Source: Sphingobium sp. MI1205 | GTDB taxonomy: Bacteria; Pseudomonadota; Alphaproteobacteria; Sphingomonadales; Sphingomonadaceae | Direction: 5' to 3' | Assembly: GCF_001563285.1 (NCBI RefSeq) | Contig: NZ_CP005191.1 | Location: 223,489 to 287,488 of the forward strand | DNA length: 64,000 nt | Shown: positions 7,864 to 16,568 of the stretch, in pieces | Layout of the letters: every line of letters starts with the position of its first letter | Position numbering within the stretch: position 1 is the first letter of the stretch | The notes under the pieces: model-generated | Told to the model about the DNA's origin: nothing | What the model saw: the letters and a program-made list of their open reading frames with translations, nothing else | Databases searched by the model: none | Made by a program: the position numbers and the translations under genes

Positions 7864-8576
7864 TCCGGTTCTACTTTCATCCGACCCCCAACCCCGCAAA
7901 GATCGCGCTCTTTCTGGAGGAGACCGGTCTGGCCTACGAAGCCTTGCCGGTCGACACAAGCAAGGGCGAGCAGCATGCGCCCGCCTTTCGTGCGATCAAT
8001 CCGAACGGCAAGGTACCGGCCATCGTCGATACCGAGGGGCCGGGCGGCAACGAAGTCAGGGTCTTCGACTCGACCGCCATCCTGATCTATCTGGCGGAAA
8101 AGACCGGCCAGCTTCTGGGCACGTCCGAGGATCGGCCGGAGTTGCTGTCCTGGCTGCTCTTCATCGCCTCGGGATTGGGGCCGTTCTCCGGGCAGGCGGT
8201 GCACTTCCAGTTCGCCGCGCCCGAGGGCTTGGACTACGCGGCCAATCGTTACCGCCGCGAGGCGGAGCGGCACTATCAGGTTCTCAACGATCACCTGTCC
8301 GGACGCGAGTTCATCGTCGGCAGCGGTTTCACGATCGCCGACATCTCCGCCTGGGGCTGGCTCGATCGCGCTTCCCGCGTGCGCAAGGGCGCCGAGGATC
8401 CTCTGGGGCCCTTTCCCGAACTGAAGCGGTGGTTCGCAGGCGTGGATGCGCGTCCGGCGGTCGCTCGCGCCCGGGCGCTCGCCAAGAGCCATGCGTTCAA
8501 GGCGATCAACGACGAGGAGACCAAGCGTGCGCTCTTCCCGTCGAACTATCCCCCTGCATCGGCGCAAGGAGTTTGA
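7860..8576 (+). CDS. Glutathione S-transferase
   Basis: 238 aa, complete GST: thioredoxin-fold domain (residues 1-88; PNPAKIALFLEETGL, NPNGKVPAIVD, VFDSTAILIYLAEKTG) and all-alpha C-domain (FIVGSGFTIADISAWGWLDR). It resembles the YfcG/YghU (Nu-like) type. Start ATG overlaps the permease stop. The conserved Thr/Asn position near residue 10 replaces the Tyr of classical enzymes, as in this bacterial type. Function is likely disulfide reductase or conjugation; substrate unknown. Confidence 0.88.
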   Translation: MIRFYFHPTPNPAKIALFLEETGLAYEALPVDTSKGEQHAPAFRAINPNGKVPAIVDTEGPGGNEVRVFDSTAILIYLAEKTGQLLGTSEDRPELLSWLLFIASGLGPFSGQAVHFQFAAPEGLDYAANRYRREAERHYQVLNDHLSGREFIVGSGFTIADISAWGWLDRASRVRKGAEDPLGPFPELKRWFAGVDARPAVARARALAKSHAFKAINDEETKRALFPSNYPPASAQGV

Positions 8577-8577
8577 A

Positions 8578-9372
8578 ATGGAACTGAAGAACAAGCGGGT
8601 CCTCGTCACGGGCGGATCGAGCGGGATCGGCCTCGCGCTGGCCCATGCGCTGATCGCGCGAGGCGCCAGGGTGGTCATCACCGGAAGGCGCAGAAGCGTC
8701 CTGGACGATGCACTGCGCAGCCTTGACTCGGCGACGGGCGTCTGCGCTGACGTGGGAAGTCCCGAGGGACGCGCGGCCACGCTGGACCAGGCGATACAGA
8801 CGCTGGGCGGACTCGACATCCTCGTCAACAACGCCGGCGGCGTGCGGGCTGGCCGGCTGGAGAACACCACGGAAGCCGATATCGAGCAGATGGTGATCGT
8901 CGACTTGCTCGCGCCAGTCTTGTTGACCCGCGCGGCGCTCCCCGCTCTGCGGGCCAGCGGAGATGCCATGGTGGTGAATGTCGCCTCCGGCATTGCCCTG
9001 GTCGGCGCACCCTTCTATGCAACGTATGCCGCGGTGAAAGCAGGTCTGGCTCGCTTTGGCGAGGCGCTCAGGCGCGAGCTCAAGGGCGAAGGCATTCATG
9101 TGTTGACGGCCTATCCTGGAGGCACGGACACGCCGATGATGAAGTCGAATCGCGCTGGTCCCGAACTGGGGTTTTCGCGCGAGCCTGCTTCTGCGGTGGC
9201 CGATGCCATCGTCGCCGGGATCGAGGCGAACGCTTTCGAGGTCATCCGGGGCGGGGAGGCGAGAGCCCAGATGATTGCGCTCAACCGTAACGATCCGGTA
9301 GCGGTCGATGCGAGATTCCTGACGCTCAAGAGCGCGCTGGAAGAGGCGGTCAAGGACCACAGCGCATTGTGA
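8578..9372 (+). CDS. Short-chain dehydrogenase/reductase
   Basis: 264 aa from the ATG directly after the GST stop with ribosome site AAGGAG. Cofactor motif VTGGSSGIGLALA near residue 11, NNAGG at about 82, catalytic Ser in NVASG and the YAAVK (YxxxK) pair, with the post-catalytic YPGGTDTPMM segment. A classical SDR of the DltE/DinB-neighbour type; the C-terminal 50 residues are longer than in most. Substrate unknown. Confidence 0.85.
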   Translation: MELKNKRVLVTGGSSGIGLALAHALIARGARVVITGRRRSVLDDALRSLDSATGVCADVGSPEGRAATLDQAIQTLGGLDILVNNAGGVRAGRLENTTEADIEQMVIVDLLAPVLLTRAALPALRASGDAMVVNVASGIALVGAPFYATYAAVKAGLARFGEALRRELKGEGIHVLTAYPGGTDTPMMKSNRAGPELGFSREPASAVADAIVAGIEANAFEVIRGGEARAQMIALNRNDPVAVDARFLTLKSALEEAVKDHSAL

Positions 9373-9435
9373 CGACGCGGCATCAAGCACCGCATCCACT
9401 CACGAAGCCAACCACGAACCGATCCAGGAACGATC

Positions 9436-10050
9436 ATGGCGCGCCCCAGAGAGTTTGACGAAGCAGTGGCCCTCGATGCCGCGATTCAATGCTTCTGGTC
9501 GAGGGGCTACGAAGCCACCTCGGTGCGGGACCTGGCCGACGCGATGGGTATCGCCGGCCCCAGTCTGTACAACACGTTTGGCGACAAACGCACGCTGTAC
9601 CGGCAGGCGCTCGAACACTATGTCGAGCGAGGCTTTTGCGATCGGGTCCGGCGCTTCGAGTCCCAGTTGGCACCTCGTGCGGCCATCGGTGCGTTCTTCG
9701 ATGAGATCATCGAATTGTCGCTGGCCGACGACCAGCGCAAGGGATGCCTGATCGTGAACTCGGCACTGGAGCTGGCACCTCACGACGCGGAGTTTCAGGC
9801 TGCACTGGCCGCTGTCTTGCGCGACATGGAGGCCTTCTTCTACCGTTGCGTCAAGGCCGGCCAAGATGCCGGCGCGATCAACATCACGTTGCCGGCCGAT
9901 GATCTCGCCCGGATGCTGCTCGGCTTGCTAATGGGGCTGCGCGTCCTCGCGCGATCGCGGCCAGAACCGGAATTGCTGCGTGGGCTTGTCCGGCCCGCAT
10001 TGGCGCTGCTCGATGGCGCCGGCACATCTCAACGACGGAGTCGCAAATGA
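9436..10050 (+). CDS. TetR/AcrR-family regulator
   Basis: 204 aa. N-terminal HTH (TSVRDLADAMGIAGPSLYNT, residues about 31-50) and a TetR C-terminal ligand domain with the segment KGCLIVNSALE typical of the AcrR subgroup. It overlaps the following GST by 4 bp and follows the SDR by 63 bp, so probably autoregulates the operon; the palindrome at 6136-6159 is the best operator candidate in view. Confidence 0.87.
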   Translation: MARPREFDEAVALDAAIQCFWSRGYEATSVRDLADAMGIAGPSLYNTFGDKRTLYRQALEHYVERGFCDRVRRFESQLAPRAAIGAFFDEIIELSLADDQRKGCLIVNSALELAPHDAEFQAALAAVLRDMEAFFYRCVKAGQDAGAINITLPADDLARMLLGLLMGLRVLARSRPEPELLRGLVRPALALLDGAGTSQRRSRK

Positions 10051-10751
10051 TCGACCTCTACTATTGGCCCACGCCCAATGGCCACAAGGTCACGATGTTT
10101 CTGGAGGAGGCTGGCCTCGAATACCGCATTCATCCTGTCGACATCAGTGCGGGCGACCAGTTCAAGCCTGAGTTCCTCGCGTTCTCGCCGAACAACCGGA
10201 TGCCTGCGATCATCGACATGCAGCCGGTCGACGGCGGGGAGCCCGTGACCGTCTTTGAATCGGGCGCCATCCTGGTCTATCTTGCGGAGAAAACGGGTCG
10301 CTTCATGCCGACCGACCTGCGTGAGCGCAAGGCGGTGCTGGAATGGCTCTTCTGGCAGGTCGGTGGACTCGGCCCCATGGCCGGTCAGAACCATCACTTT
10401 GGCATCTATGCGCCCGAGAAGATCCCCTATGCCATCACGCGCTACGTCAACGAGACCAATCGCCTGTACGGTGTGCTCGACCGACGCCTGGCCGTGCAGG
10501 AATATCTCGCAGGTGAAACCTATTCGATCGCGGACATGGCGACCTACCCCTGGGTGGTGCCGTGGAAGCGCCAGCAGCAGGAACTCGACGAGTTCCCCAG
10601 TCTGCGGCGGTGGTTTGATGCGATTCGCAATCGTCCCGCGACGATCAGGGCCTATGCGCGCGGCGAGCCTTTCGCATCGCGTCCTGCGGTGACGGAGGAG
10701 GGCAAGAAGCTTCTGTTCGGTCAAACTGCCGCAGGCCCGCAGGCGCGCTGA
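10047..10751 (+). CDS. Glutathione S-transferase (YfcG-like)
   Basis: 234 aa. N-domain with YYWPTPNGHKVTMFLEE, SPNNRMPAIID and FESGAILVYLAEKTGRF; C-domain with WQVGGLGPMAGQNHHF and YSIADMATYPWV. The WPTPNGxKV start marks the disulfide-bond oxidoreductase YfcG type. It is closest in layout to the partial GST at the left edge. Last gene of the second operon. Confidence 0.9.
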   Translation: MIDLYYWPTPNGHKVTMFLEEAGLEYRIHPVDISAGDQFKPEFLAFSPNNRMPAIIDMQPVDGGEPVTVFESGAILVYLAEKTGRFMPTDLRERKAVLEWLFWQVGGLGPMAGQNHHFGIYAPEKIPYAITRYVNETNRLYGVLDRRLAVQEYLAGETYSIADMATYPWVVPWKRQQQELDEFPSLRRWFDAIRNRPATIRAYARGEPFASRPAVTEEGKKLLFGQTAAGPQAR

Positions 10752-10879
10752 TACGTTTATGGTGCACACACCAGCGATTACTCAAAGTCAAAGCAATCAC
10801 GCGACGTGGGCGTGCGCCAGCTGCTGCAGGGAGCTCGGGAATTCGTGGAGATCTTTCGAGGCGCGGGCATGATATCGCT

Positions 10880-12049
10880 ATGACCATCGAACCGTGGGCG
10901 GACGCCCAGCTATCTGAAGATATTCCTCGGCTTGCTCAGGGCGGTGAGAGCGAGACTGTGGAATTCAAGCGAGAGCTGCCAAAGCAGGTGCGGGATCTTG
11001 CCAAGGAAATCGCGGCTTTCGCTTCCAGCAGCGGGGGCCGACTCCTTCTTGGAGTGGCAGACGACGGCTCGATTCCAGGAGTCGAAAATGCACATGACCC
11101 AGCGGTTCGAGATGATCTCGGCAGAAGGATCGTGGGCGTTTGCCAGATCATCGATCCCCCCGTCCGCCCGCAGATCGGCTGGACATCGGCAAATGGGCTC
11201 GGCGTTCTCGTCATCACTGTCGAGAAGGGTTCAGAGCCTCTGTACTACGTGGATTCGCGCGCGTACATCCGGCACGGCACGGTCTCCCGACCGGCGACGG
11301 CCTCAGAGGTTCGCGCTGCCTTGACAGCTTCCATGCCCGGGGAGGCCGCAGAAGGACCCAAGAATCATCCGGAGCTGTCTGCGCTGGCCGACGTGCTCGC
11401 CAACGTGCGACGCTGGAGCGATACGGACTCCGAGATGCGAAGCCTGAAACCCTGGATTGAAGATTGGTCGGCAGATGCGGAGGTCTATGCGTCAAAGCTG
11501 CGCGACCTGTCCGTCTCCGACTGGGCCATTGAGAGCCACGTCAATGAACGGTTGGAAGCCACAGCTGAGAAGCTCGATGAAGTCGCACAGTTCCGGCACT
11601 ACCTCGGCGAAGGGGAAAACTTCAACGACGTGTGCAACTCCGCAGGCTTCGCTGCTGCGGAGTTGATGCGCGATCTGGTCGATCCTATCGAGGTCAGCGA
11701 TGAGACACAGCGAAAAGTCCTGGAGGCGATTGCCAAACTTGCCCGCAAGTTGACCCAAATGTGGGACCGTGCCAACAAAGAGATCTTCGATGGGCGTGTC
11801 GAGAAAGCCCAGCAGGAAACCTATGGCATCGGCCAGCAAATCGCCACTTGGACCTATTTCAGGCTGTCTGTTGTGCCGGAAAGCACGCTGGCCGATCTGC
11901 GCCGAATCGGTCTTAGCCTGCTCCAACTGGTGTCCATGAGGGTCTACATGGATGGCGGCGCTTCACTACAGCGCATCGTCGATGATGCTCAGACTCTTGT
12001 GAAAGAGCTGAATGCGAACGTCGAGAGTTTCCTGCAGTTCGATCGCTGA
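10880..12049 (+). CDS. AlbA_2/Schlafen-type ATP-binding domain protein
   Basis: 389 aa. Residues 20-135 match the AlbA_2 (Schlafen AlbA) domain: ESETVEFKRELP, EIAAFASSSGGRLLLGVADD and the AYIRHGTVSRPAT strand. The rest (about 150-389) is helical, rich in charged heptad-like segments (RLEATAEKLDEVAQF), with no known domain. No clear ribosome site precedes the ATG. AlbA_2 proteins include regulators and phage-defence or RNase components; the C-terminal half is needed to tell which. It stands alone, at the edge of IS debris, as cargo genes often do. Confidence 0.7.
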   Translation: MTIEPWADAQLSEDIPRLAQGGESETVEFKRELPKQVRDLAKEIAAFASSSGGRLLLGVADDGSIPGVENAHDPAVRDDLGRRIVGVCQIIDPPVRPQIGWTSANGLGVLVITVEKGSEPLYYVDSRAYIRHGTVSRPATASEVRAALTASMPGEAAEGPKNHPELSALADVLANVRRWSDTDSEMRSLKPWIEDWSADAEVYASKLRDLSVSDWAIESHVNERLEATAEKLDEVAQFRHYLGEGENFNDVCNSAGFAAAELMRDLVDPIEVSDETQRKVLEAIAKLARKLTQMWDRANKEIFDGRVEKAQQETYGIGQQIATWTYFRLSVVPESTLADLRRIGLSLLQLVSMRVYMDGGASLQRIVDDAQTLVKELNANVESFLQFDR

Positions 12050-12329
12050 GTACTGTGTGCGCCGCCGTTTGCCCTTGGGCGGCTGCGGGCCACGGCTGCC
12101 AGAGGCGTGCTCGCTCCAGCGGTACGGTGACCGTGCGCGCACTCAGCGTCTATGCGCTGGCGCGCGCCTCAGGTCGCCGGGAAGCACAATCCCCAGGCTC
12201 CCATGCAACTCCTGACATGGATGCGGTCCGTAGCTACCCGGAACCCGAATACCCTCTAAACCCGCGTCAGATATGGGTTTGCGTCCGTCCGATGCAAATC
12301 GAAAGTCCTTGACAGCGGACATTTTTTAG

Positions 12330-12584
12330 GATGTCGCGCTCCTCGGTCAGACGCTTGATCTCGGCCTTCAGTCGCCGGACCTCCGCCGAGTCCTTCGCCG
12401 TCGGCAGCAGTGCCGCCTCCGCGCCGTCGGCATTGGCAGCGCTCTTCGCCTTGCGCAGCCACTCGTACAGGCTGTGGGTGGAGACCCCGAGCCGCTGGGC
12501 CACATCGGCCACCCGGAAGCCACGTTCGGTTACCTGCTTGACCGCTTCGGCCTTGAACTCATCCGTGTACTGCCTGTTGCTCAT
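12330..12584 (-). pseudogene. IS3-family OrfA, 3' truncated
   Basis: Reading leftward from ATG 12584, MSNRQYTDEFKAEAVKQV begins a typical IS3-family OrfA with HTH (RVADVAQRLGVSTHSLYEWL) and leucine-rich coiled coil (VRRLKAEIKRLTEERDILKN). The sequence leaves the family at about 12330, where AAAA meets unrelated DNA, so the 3' end and the whole OrfB are missing. The 280 bp between the AlbA_2 gene and this point hold no gene I can support. Confidence 0.8.
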
Positions 12585-12617
12585 AAACACCTCTGTCGTT
12601 GCCATGAATTATGGCTC

Positions 12618-13385
12618 CTAGGTGTCTACGAAAGGCTGGCCGGTCCAGACCTCCGTTTTGTACAAGCCGTTGATAGTTTCAGCCAGGGCGTTGTCATAGG
12701 AGTCGCCGGTGCTGCCCACCGAAGGCATCAGGCCAGCTTCCTCCAAGCGCTCTGTGTAGCGAATGGACACGTACTGACTCCCCCTGTCGGAGTGATGAAT
12801 CAGCTTTTCATCGCTTGAAGGATGCCGTGCGTAGAGAGCTTGCTCCAATGCATCCACAACAAAGTCAGTGCGCATGTGGCTGCTGACTCGCCAACCCACA
12901 ATCCGGCGGGCATAGACATCAATCACAAAGGCCGCAAACATCTGACCTTGCCATGTCGATACATAGGTAAAGTCTGCAACCCAAAGCTGGTTAGGACGTT
13001 GGGCTGTGAACTGGCGGTTGACGAGGTCTAGTGGGCATGGCCTTGCCACATCTGGGCGTGTTGTGCACACCTTCTTGCCACGCCGCGCACCCTCCAACCC
13101 TAGCTTGCGCATCAGGCGCTGCACCGTGCAGCGGGCAATAGGCAAGCCCTCTCGATGCATTTGCTTCCAGACTTTGATCACCCCATAAACTTGCCAGTTT
13201 GCATGCCATACACGTTGGATATGACCGCAACTCTCTTCGTCTGATTGGCTGCGCTTGCAGCGCAGCCATGGGCAGTTTCTTTGTTGAACCCTGCGTCTGT
13301 AGCCCGATGGGGCAATTTGCAGCAGTCGGCAAATTGGCTCGACCCCATAGGCATCACGGTACTTGTCTACAAAGTCAATCAGCTC
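12618..13385 (-). pseudogene. IS3-family OrfB transposase, C-terminus lost
   Basis: The rve integrase core is present: DDE residues in WVADFTYVSTWQG, HSDRGSQYVS and NALAETINGLYKTE. The frame starts near 13385 ([20 protein letters not shown]) by the usual programmed shift from OrfA. About 45 C-terminal residues of the family are absent, replaced by WTGQPFVDT and a stop at 12618, next to the second IS3 fragment. Probably inactive. Confidence 0.8.
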
Positions 13386-13705
13386 TTGATGCGACGGTCC
13401 AGCTCCGCCTGCGCAAAAAAAGCGCTCGCAGCCTTGAGTATGTCATTGGCACGCCGCAACTCCTTGTTCTCCCGCTCCAGTTGCTTGAGCCGCTCACGTT
13501 CATCTGTAGTCAAACCCGGTCGTTGGCCTGCATCTATTTCTTTGCGCTGTACCCATCCATGCAGGGTACTGACAGAGCAGCCAATCTTGGGGGCAATCGA
13601 TTCGCATGCACCCCACAGTGATGCGTAATCCGCTTGGCACTCCTGCACCAAACGTACGGCACGTTCACGTACCTCAGGGCTAAAACGAGCAGCTTTAGTG
13701 TTCAT
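13379..13705 (-). CDS. IS3-family OrfA
   Basis: 108 aa, complete OrfA of the same IS as the OrfB fragment: [20 protein letters not shown] start, HTH around residues 30-55, and a leucine-zipper coiled coil ([20 protein letters not shown]). It overlaps the OrfB frame, as needed for the frameshifted OrfAB transposase. The IS5'-end probably lies near 13727. Confidence 0.85.
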   Translation of the reverse strand: MNTKAARFSPEVRERAVRLVQECQADYASLWGACESIAPKIGCSVSTLHGWVQRKEIDAGQRPGLTTDERERLKQLERENKELRRANDILKAASAFFAQAELDRRIKS

Positions 13706-13819
13706 GACTCAATCCTCTCAGGAGTTGAGCCTCCACGGAAGCCGGTGCGATTCAGTTGGGCAATTGCAATTGCCATGGTGAAAGTGCCACGAACAGTCAA
13801 ACATCTGGGTAAGTAAGGG

Positions 13820-13857
13820 CTTAGCGTGCTTTATTTTCCGTTTTCTGAGGCGACCCC
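13820..13857 (-). repeat. Tn21-type 38-bp terminal inverted repeat
   Basis: Read on the minus strand, this 38-bp stretch starts GGGGTCGCCTCAGAAAACGG and ends ATAAAGCACGCTAAG, the Tn21-subfamily terminal repeat with about one difference from the Tn21 repeat as I recall it. Its outer (GGGG) end faces the IncP-1 oriV segment and its inner end faces the catabolic region, so it marks the end of a transposon or remnant that once carried region 1-13819. No matching tnpA lies beside it. Confidence 0.85.
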
Positions 13858-13899
13858 TTTCTGGCCCCTTCTCGGGGCCATAGAGGGCCGGCGCTGCCT

Positions 13900-14453
13900 G
13901 GTCGGCCTTGTGGATCGTTTGGGGACAAAACGCCGGCTGGTGACAGTTGAGGGGCGTTTCTTGACACTTGGGGGGCAGCGCACCCCGGCGCGATGCTGAC
14001 AGATGAGGGGCCGGCCTCGAAATCGGCCGGCTGGAGCCGCGCCGGAGGCCGTCGAGGCGGCCTATGTGCTTGATCGGGCTGGCTTTATCCACAGAAGTTG
14101 TGGATAAGCCTGTTGGCAAGGCCCTTGCCGTACTGACACTTGAGGGGCGGGGGTGCTGACAGATGAGGGGCGCGATCCTTGACACTTGACGGGCAGACTA
14201 TTGACCCTTGAGGGGCTTATCCATTGACACTTGAGGGGCGGCCCTTCGAGCCTTTTCCTTGGCGTATCAACGGCTTGCGCGCGTTTTCCGGTCAAGCTAA
14301 CCGGCTTTTAACCCTTCATAACCTTTATATTAAACCTAGTTGTTATAACCCGGTGTCGAAAAAAGCGGCAAACCGGCCCAAGGTGCCCCCGCAGAATGAT
14401 CGGCCGCCGAAGGGGGGTGCCCCCCCTTCTCGATCCCACCCGGCCGCTAAAGG
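13900..14453. other. oriV: IncP-1-type oriV with TrfA iterons and DnaA boxes
   Basis: Eight 15-bp iterons of the type TGACACTTGAGGGGC, with variants, lie on the plus strand at 13941, 13962, 13997, 14134, 14157, 14180, 14202 and 14225. The group of five at the right is spaced about 22-23 bp. Two DnaA boxes face each other at 14085-14093 (TTATCCACA) and 14099-14107. An A+T-rich stretch (about 14300-14350) and a G-rich/C-rich hairpin region (about 14400-14440) follow. This is the RK2/R751 oriV layout. No trfA is in the window, so it can work only if TrfA is supplied. It is bounded by a Tn21-type end on the left and a Tn3-type end on the right. Confidence 0.85.
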
Positions 14454-14491
14454 AGGGCATAGCGTGGATGGTACGCTAAACAACGCTAAGG
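14454..14491 (+). repeat. Terminal inverted repeat of a Tn3-family element, intact copy
   Basis: Begins AGGGCATAGCGTGGATGG and ends in ACGCTAAG, the conserved inner end of Tn3-family repeats. It lies 20 bp outside the stop of the tnpA at 14511. The corresponding repeat of the other copy is split by an IS1111-type element at 29345-30745. It marks the junction between IncP-1 sequence and transposon sequence. Confidence 0.65.
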
Positions 14492-14510
14492 GCGAACAAT
14501 CAGCGAACGC

Positions 14511-16568
14511 TTAGGCGGCGCGGCTATCCGGCGGCAGATTGAGGGCCTTGCGGCCAGCGGAAGCGGCTGCTCGATCCCAGAGGAAATCGCCCGAGAAAGC
14601 AATATGCTCCCAACCTACTGGGGACGTATGGGCGAGTAGATCATCAGGCACCGCGACCGATGTTGATCGTAGATGCTGGGCGGCGGCATCCATGTAGATC
14701 GTGTTCCAATAGACGATCGCGGCGACGAGCAGATTGAGGCCGGACGCCCGATATTGCTGCGCCTCGTGGCTGCGGTCGATGATGCGGCCCTGGCGGAATG
14801 TGTAGATCGCCTGCGTCAGGGCATGGCGCTGCTCGCTGTTGTTGAGACCGGCATGGCATCGCCGGCGCAGATCGGGATTTTCTAGCCAGTCCAGCATGAA
14901 CAGCGTCCGCTCGATCTTGCCGATTTCCTGTAGCGCGACATCGAGCTGGTTCTGCCGTTCGTAGGCAGCGAGCTTTCGCAGCATGACCGATGGCGCGACA
15001 TGGCCGGCCTTGATCGACCCTACGAGGCGCAGCACGTCTTCCCATTGCTCACCGATGATGTCGGTGCGGATACGCTTGCCCAACAGCGGGGTGATGGACG
15101 GATAGGCCGTGACCGGCGCGATCGGCGCGAGCCGCCTGTCGGGGAAGTCGCGCAGGCGCGGGCAGAAGCGAAATCCCAGCATCGCGCACAGGGCGAAGAC
15201 ATGATCGGTCGCCCCGCCGGTGTCGGTGTAATGCTCGACGATCCTGAGATCGGTGCCGTGGCTGGTGAGGCCGTCGAGGACATAGGGCGCCTCATGCGTC
15301 GCGGCCGAGATCACTTTGACGTGGTAGGGCGCGCGCTGATCAGAATTATGGGTGTAGAAGCTGAAGCCATGATCGACGCCATAGCGGGCGTTGATATCGC
15401 CGCCCGACGCGCCGCGCTTCGCGGCCCTGAAGAACTGGCCATCGGAACTGGACGTGGTGCCGTCGCCCCATACTCGTGAGAATGGCAGGCGGTGGTGCGC
15501 GTTGATGAGGAGGGCCAGCGCCGCGCGGTAGCTGTCGTCGCGGATATAGGCGTCATGGGTCCAGAGGAGCTGATCGCGCGTGACGCCCTGACTCGCCGCC
15601 GCCATGCGCGACAGGCCGAGATTGGTCGCATCGGCGAGGATCGTGGCGAGCAGCGCGTTTTCATTGGGACACGGCTCGCCGGTACGCAGGTTGGTGAACG
15701 CCGCAAGAAAGCCGGTTTCCTGCGCCACCTCATGCAGTAGCTCGGTGATGCGGATGCGTGGCATCATGGCATCGAGCCGGTCGGCCAGCGCTTCGGCGTC
15801 GGGCGTCGCGATCGTGCGAACGGGGGATATCTGGAGGCGGTCGTCGCGATATCGCACACCCTCCAGAGCGTCGCGCTTCAGGCGCTGGGCAAATTTCTTA
15901 AGCCGCCAGTCAAGTTCGCGGCCCCGCTGTTCGAGCCATTCGCCGGCTGTGGGTGGCAGACCGAGAGCCGACACGATCGGCTTCGCCTGGGGTTCGCTGA
16001 GCAGGTAGCTGTCGAACCGGCGGTATCCTGCCGATCGCTCCACCCAGACATCCCCGGAACGCAGCTTGTTGCGCAGATGCGCGATCGTCGCGATTTCCCA
16101 GAGACGCCGGTTGATCTTGCCGTCATCGCCCACGACGATTTTCCGCCATTCCTTGCGGAAGGGCATCGGAGCGTCGGCAGGCAGATCGCGTTTGCCCGAC
16201 CTGTTGAGGTCGCGCAGCATCTCGATGGCGGCGATCGTTTTTGCACTGCCCTTTCCGGCCCTGAACTGGAGCGCCTCAAGCAGGTCGGGGGCGAACTTGC
16301 GCAACGTCGCATAGCGGTCGGCCGCCACCGTCAGCGGATCAAGGTTGGCGGTTTCCGCGATTGTCGCCACTTCTGGCCTCGCCTTCAGGAGGGTGTTCCA
16401 CCCGACCGATGCGTCCAGGGCCTCCATTGGATCTTCGCCGGTATCGACCGCATCGGTCAATGCGTCGATTGTCCTGCGAAAGATCAGCATCAGCCGCGCC
16501 ACATTCTTTGACGTGGTGGCATAGCTGCGCGCCTGGGCGTTCTTCGCGCGGGTGAAGATGCTGCCGAT
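14511..16568 (-). pseudogene. tnpA: Tn3-family TnpA transposase, N-terminus removed by IS6100
   Basis: The frame encodes the C-terminal two thirds (about 686 of about 990 residues) of the same transposase that is complete at 30765-33734, ending NLPPDSRAA. It contains the DDE core (for example GDGTTSSSDGQFF, EHYTDTGGATDHVFALCA). The upstream part is cut at 16568 by IS6100 copy 1. The two copies differ at only about a dozen residues, so they are recent relatives. It forms a 2-kb direct repeat with 30765-32821. Confidence 0.9.

Larger units (their letters stand above)
12618..13727 (-). mobile_element. Partial IS3-family insertion sequence
   Basis: OrfA plus truncated OrfB (13705 down to 12618) make one IS3-family element whose left (OrfB) end is lost. 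A second, different IS3 OrfA fragment abuts it. I see no intact terminal repeats on the OrfB side. Two nested or adjacent broken elements at this point mark a hot spot just inside the Tn21-type end at 13820. Confidence 0.75.

Noticed and set aside
7602..8993. A 463-codon minus-strand open frame opposite the permease, GST and SDR
   Set aside because: All three plus-strand genes are complete family members with coupled starts; the antisense product matches nothing and lacks a ribosome site.
13941..14239. Possible CRISPR-like repeats TGACACTTGAGGGGC
   Set aside because: 15-bp iterons with short gaps, DnaA boxes and an A+T-rich region match IncP-1 oriV.
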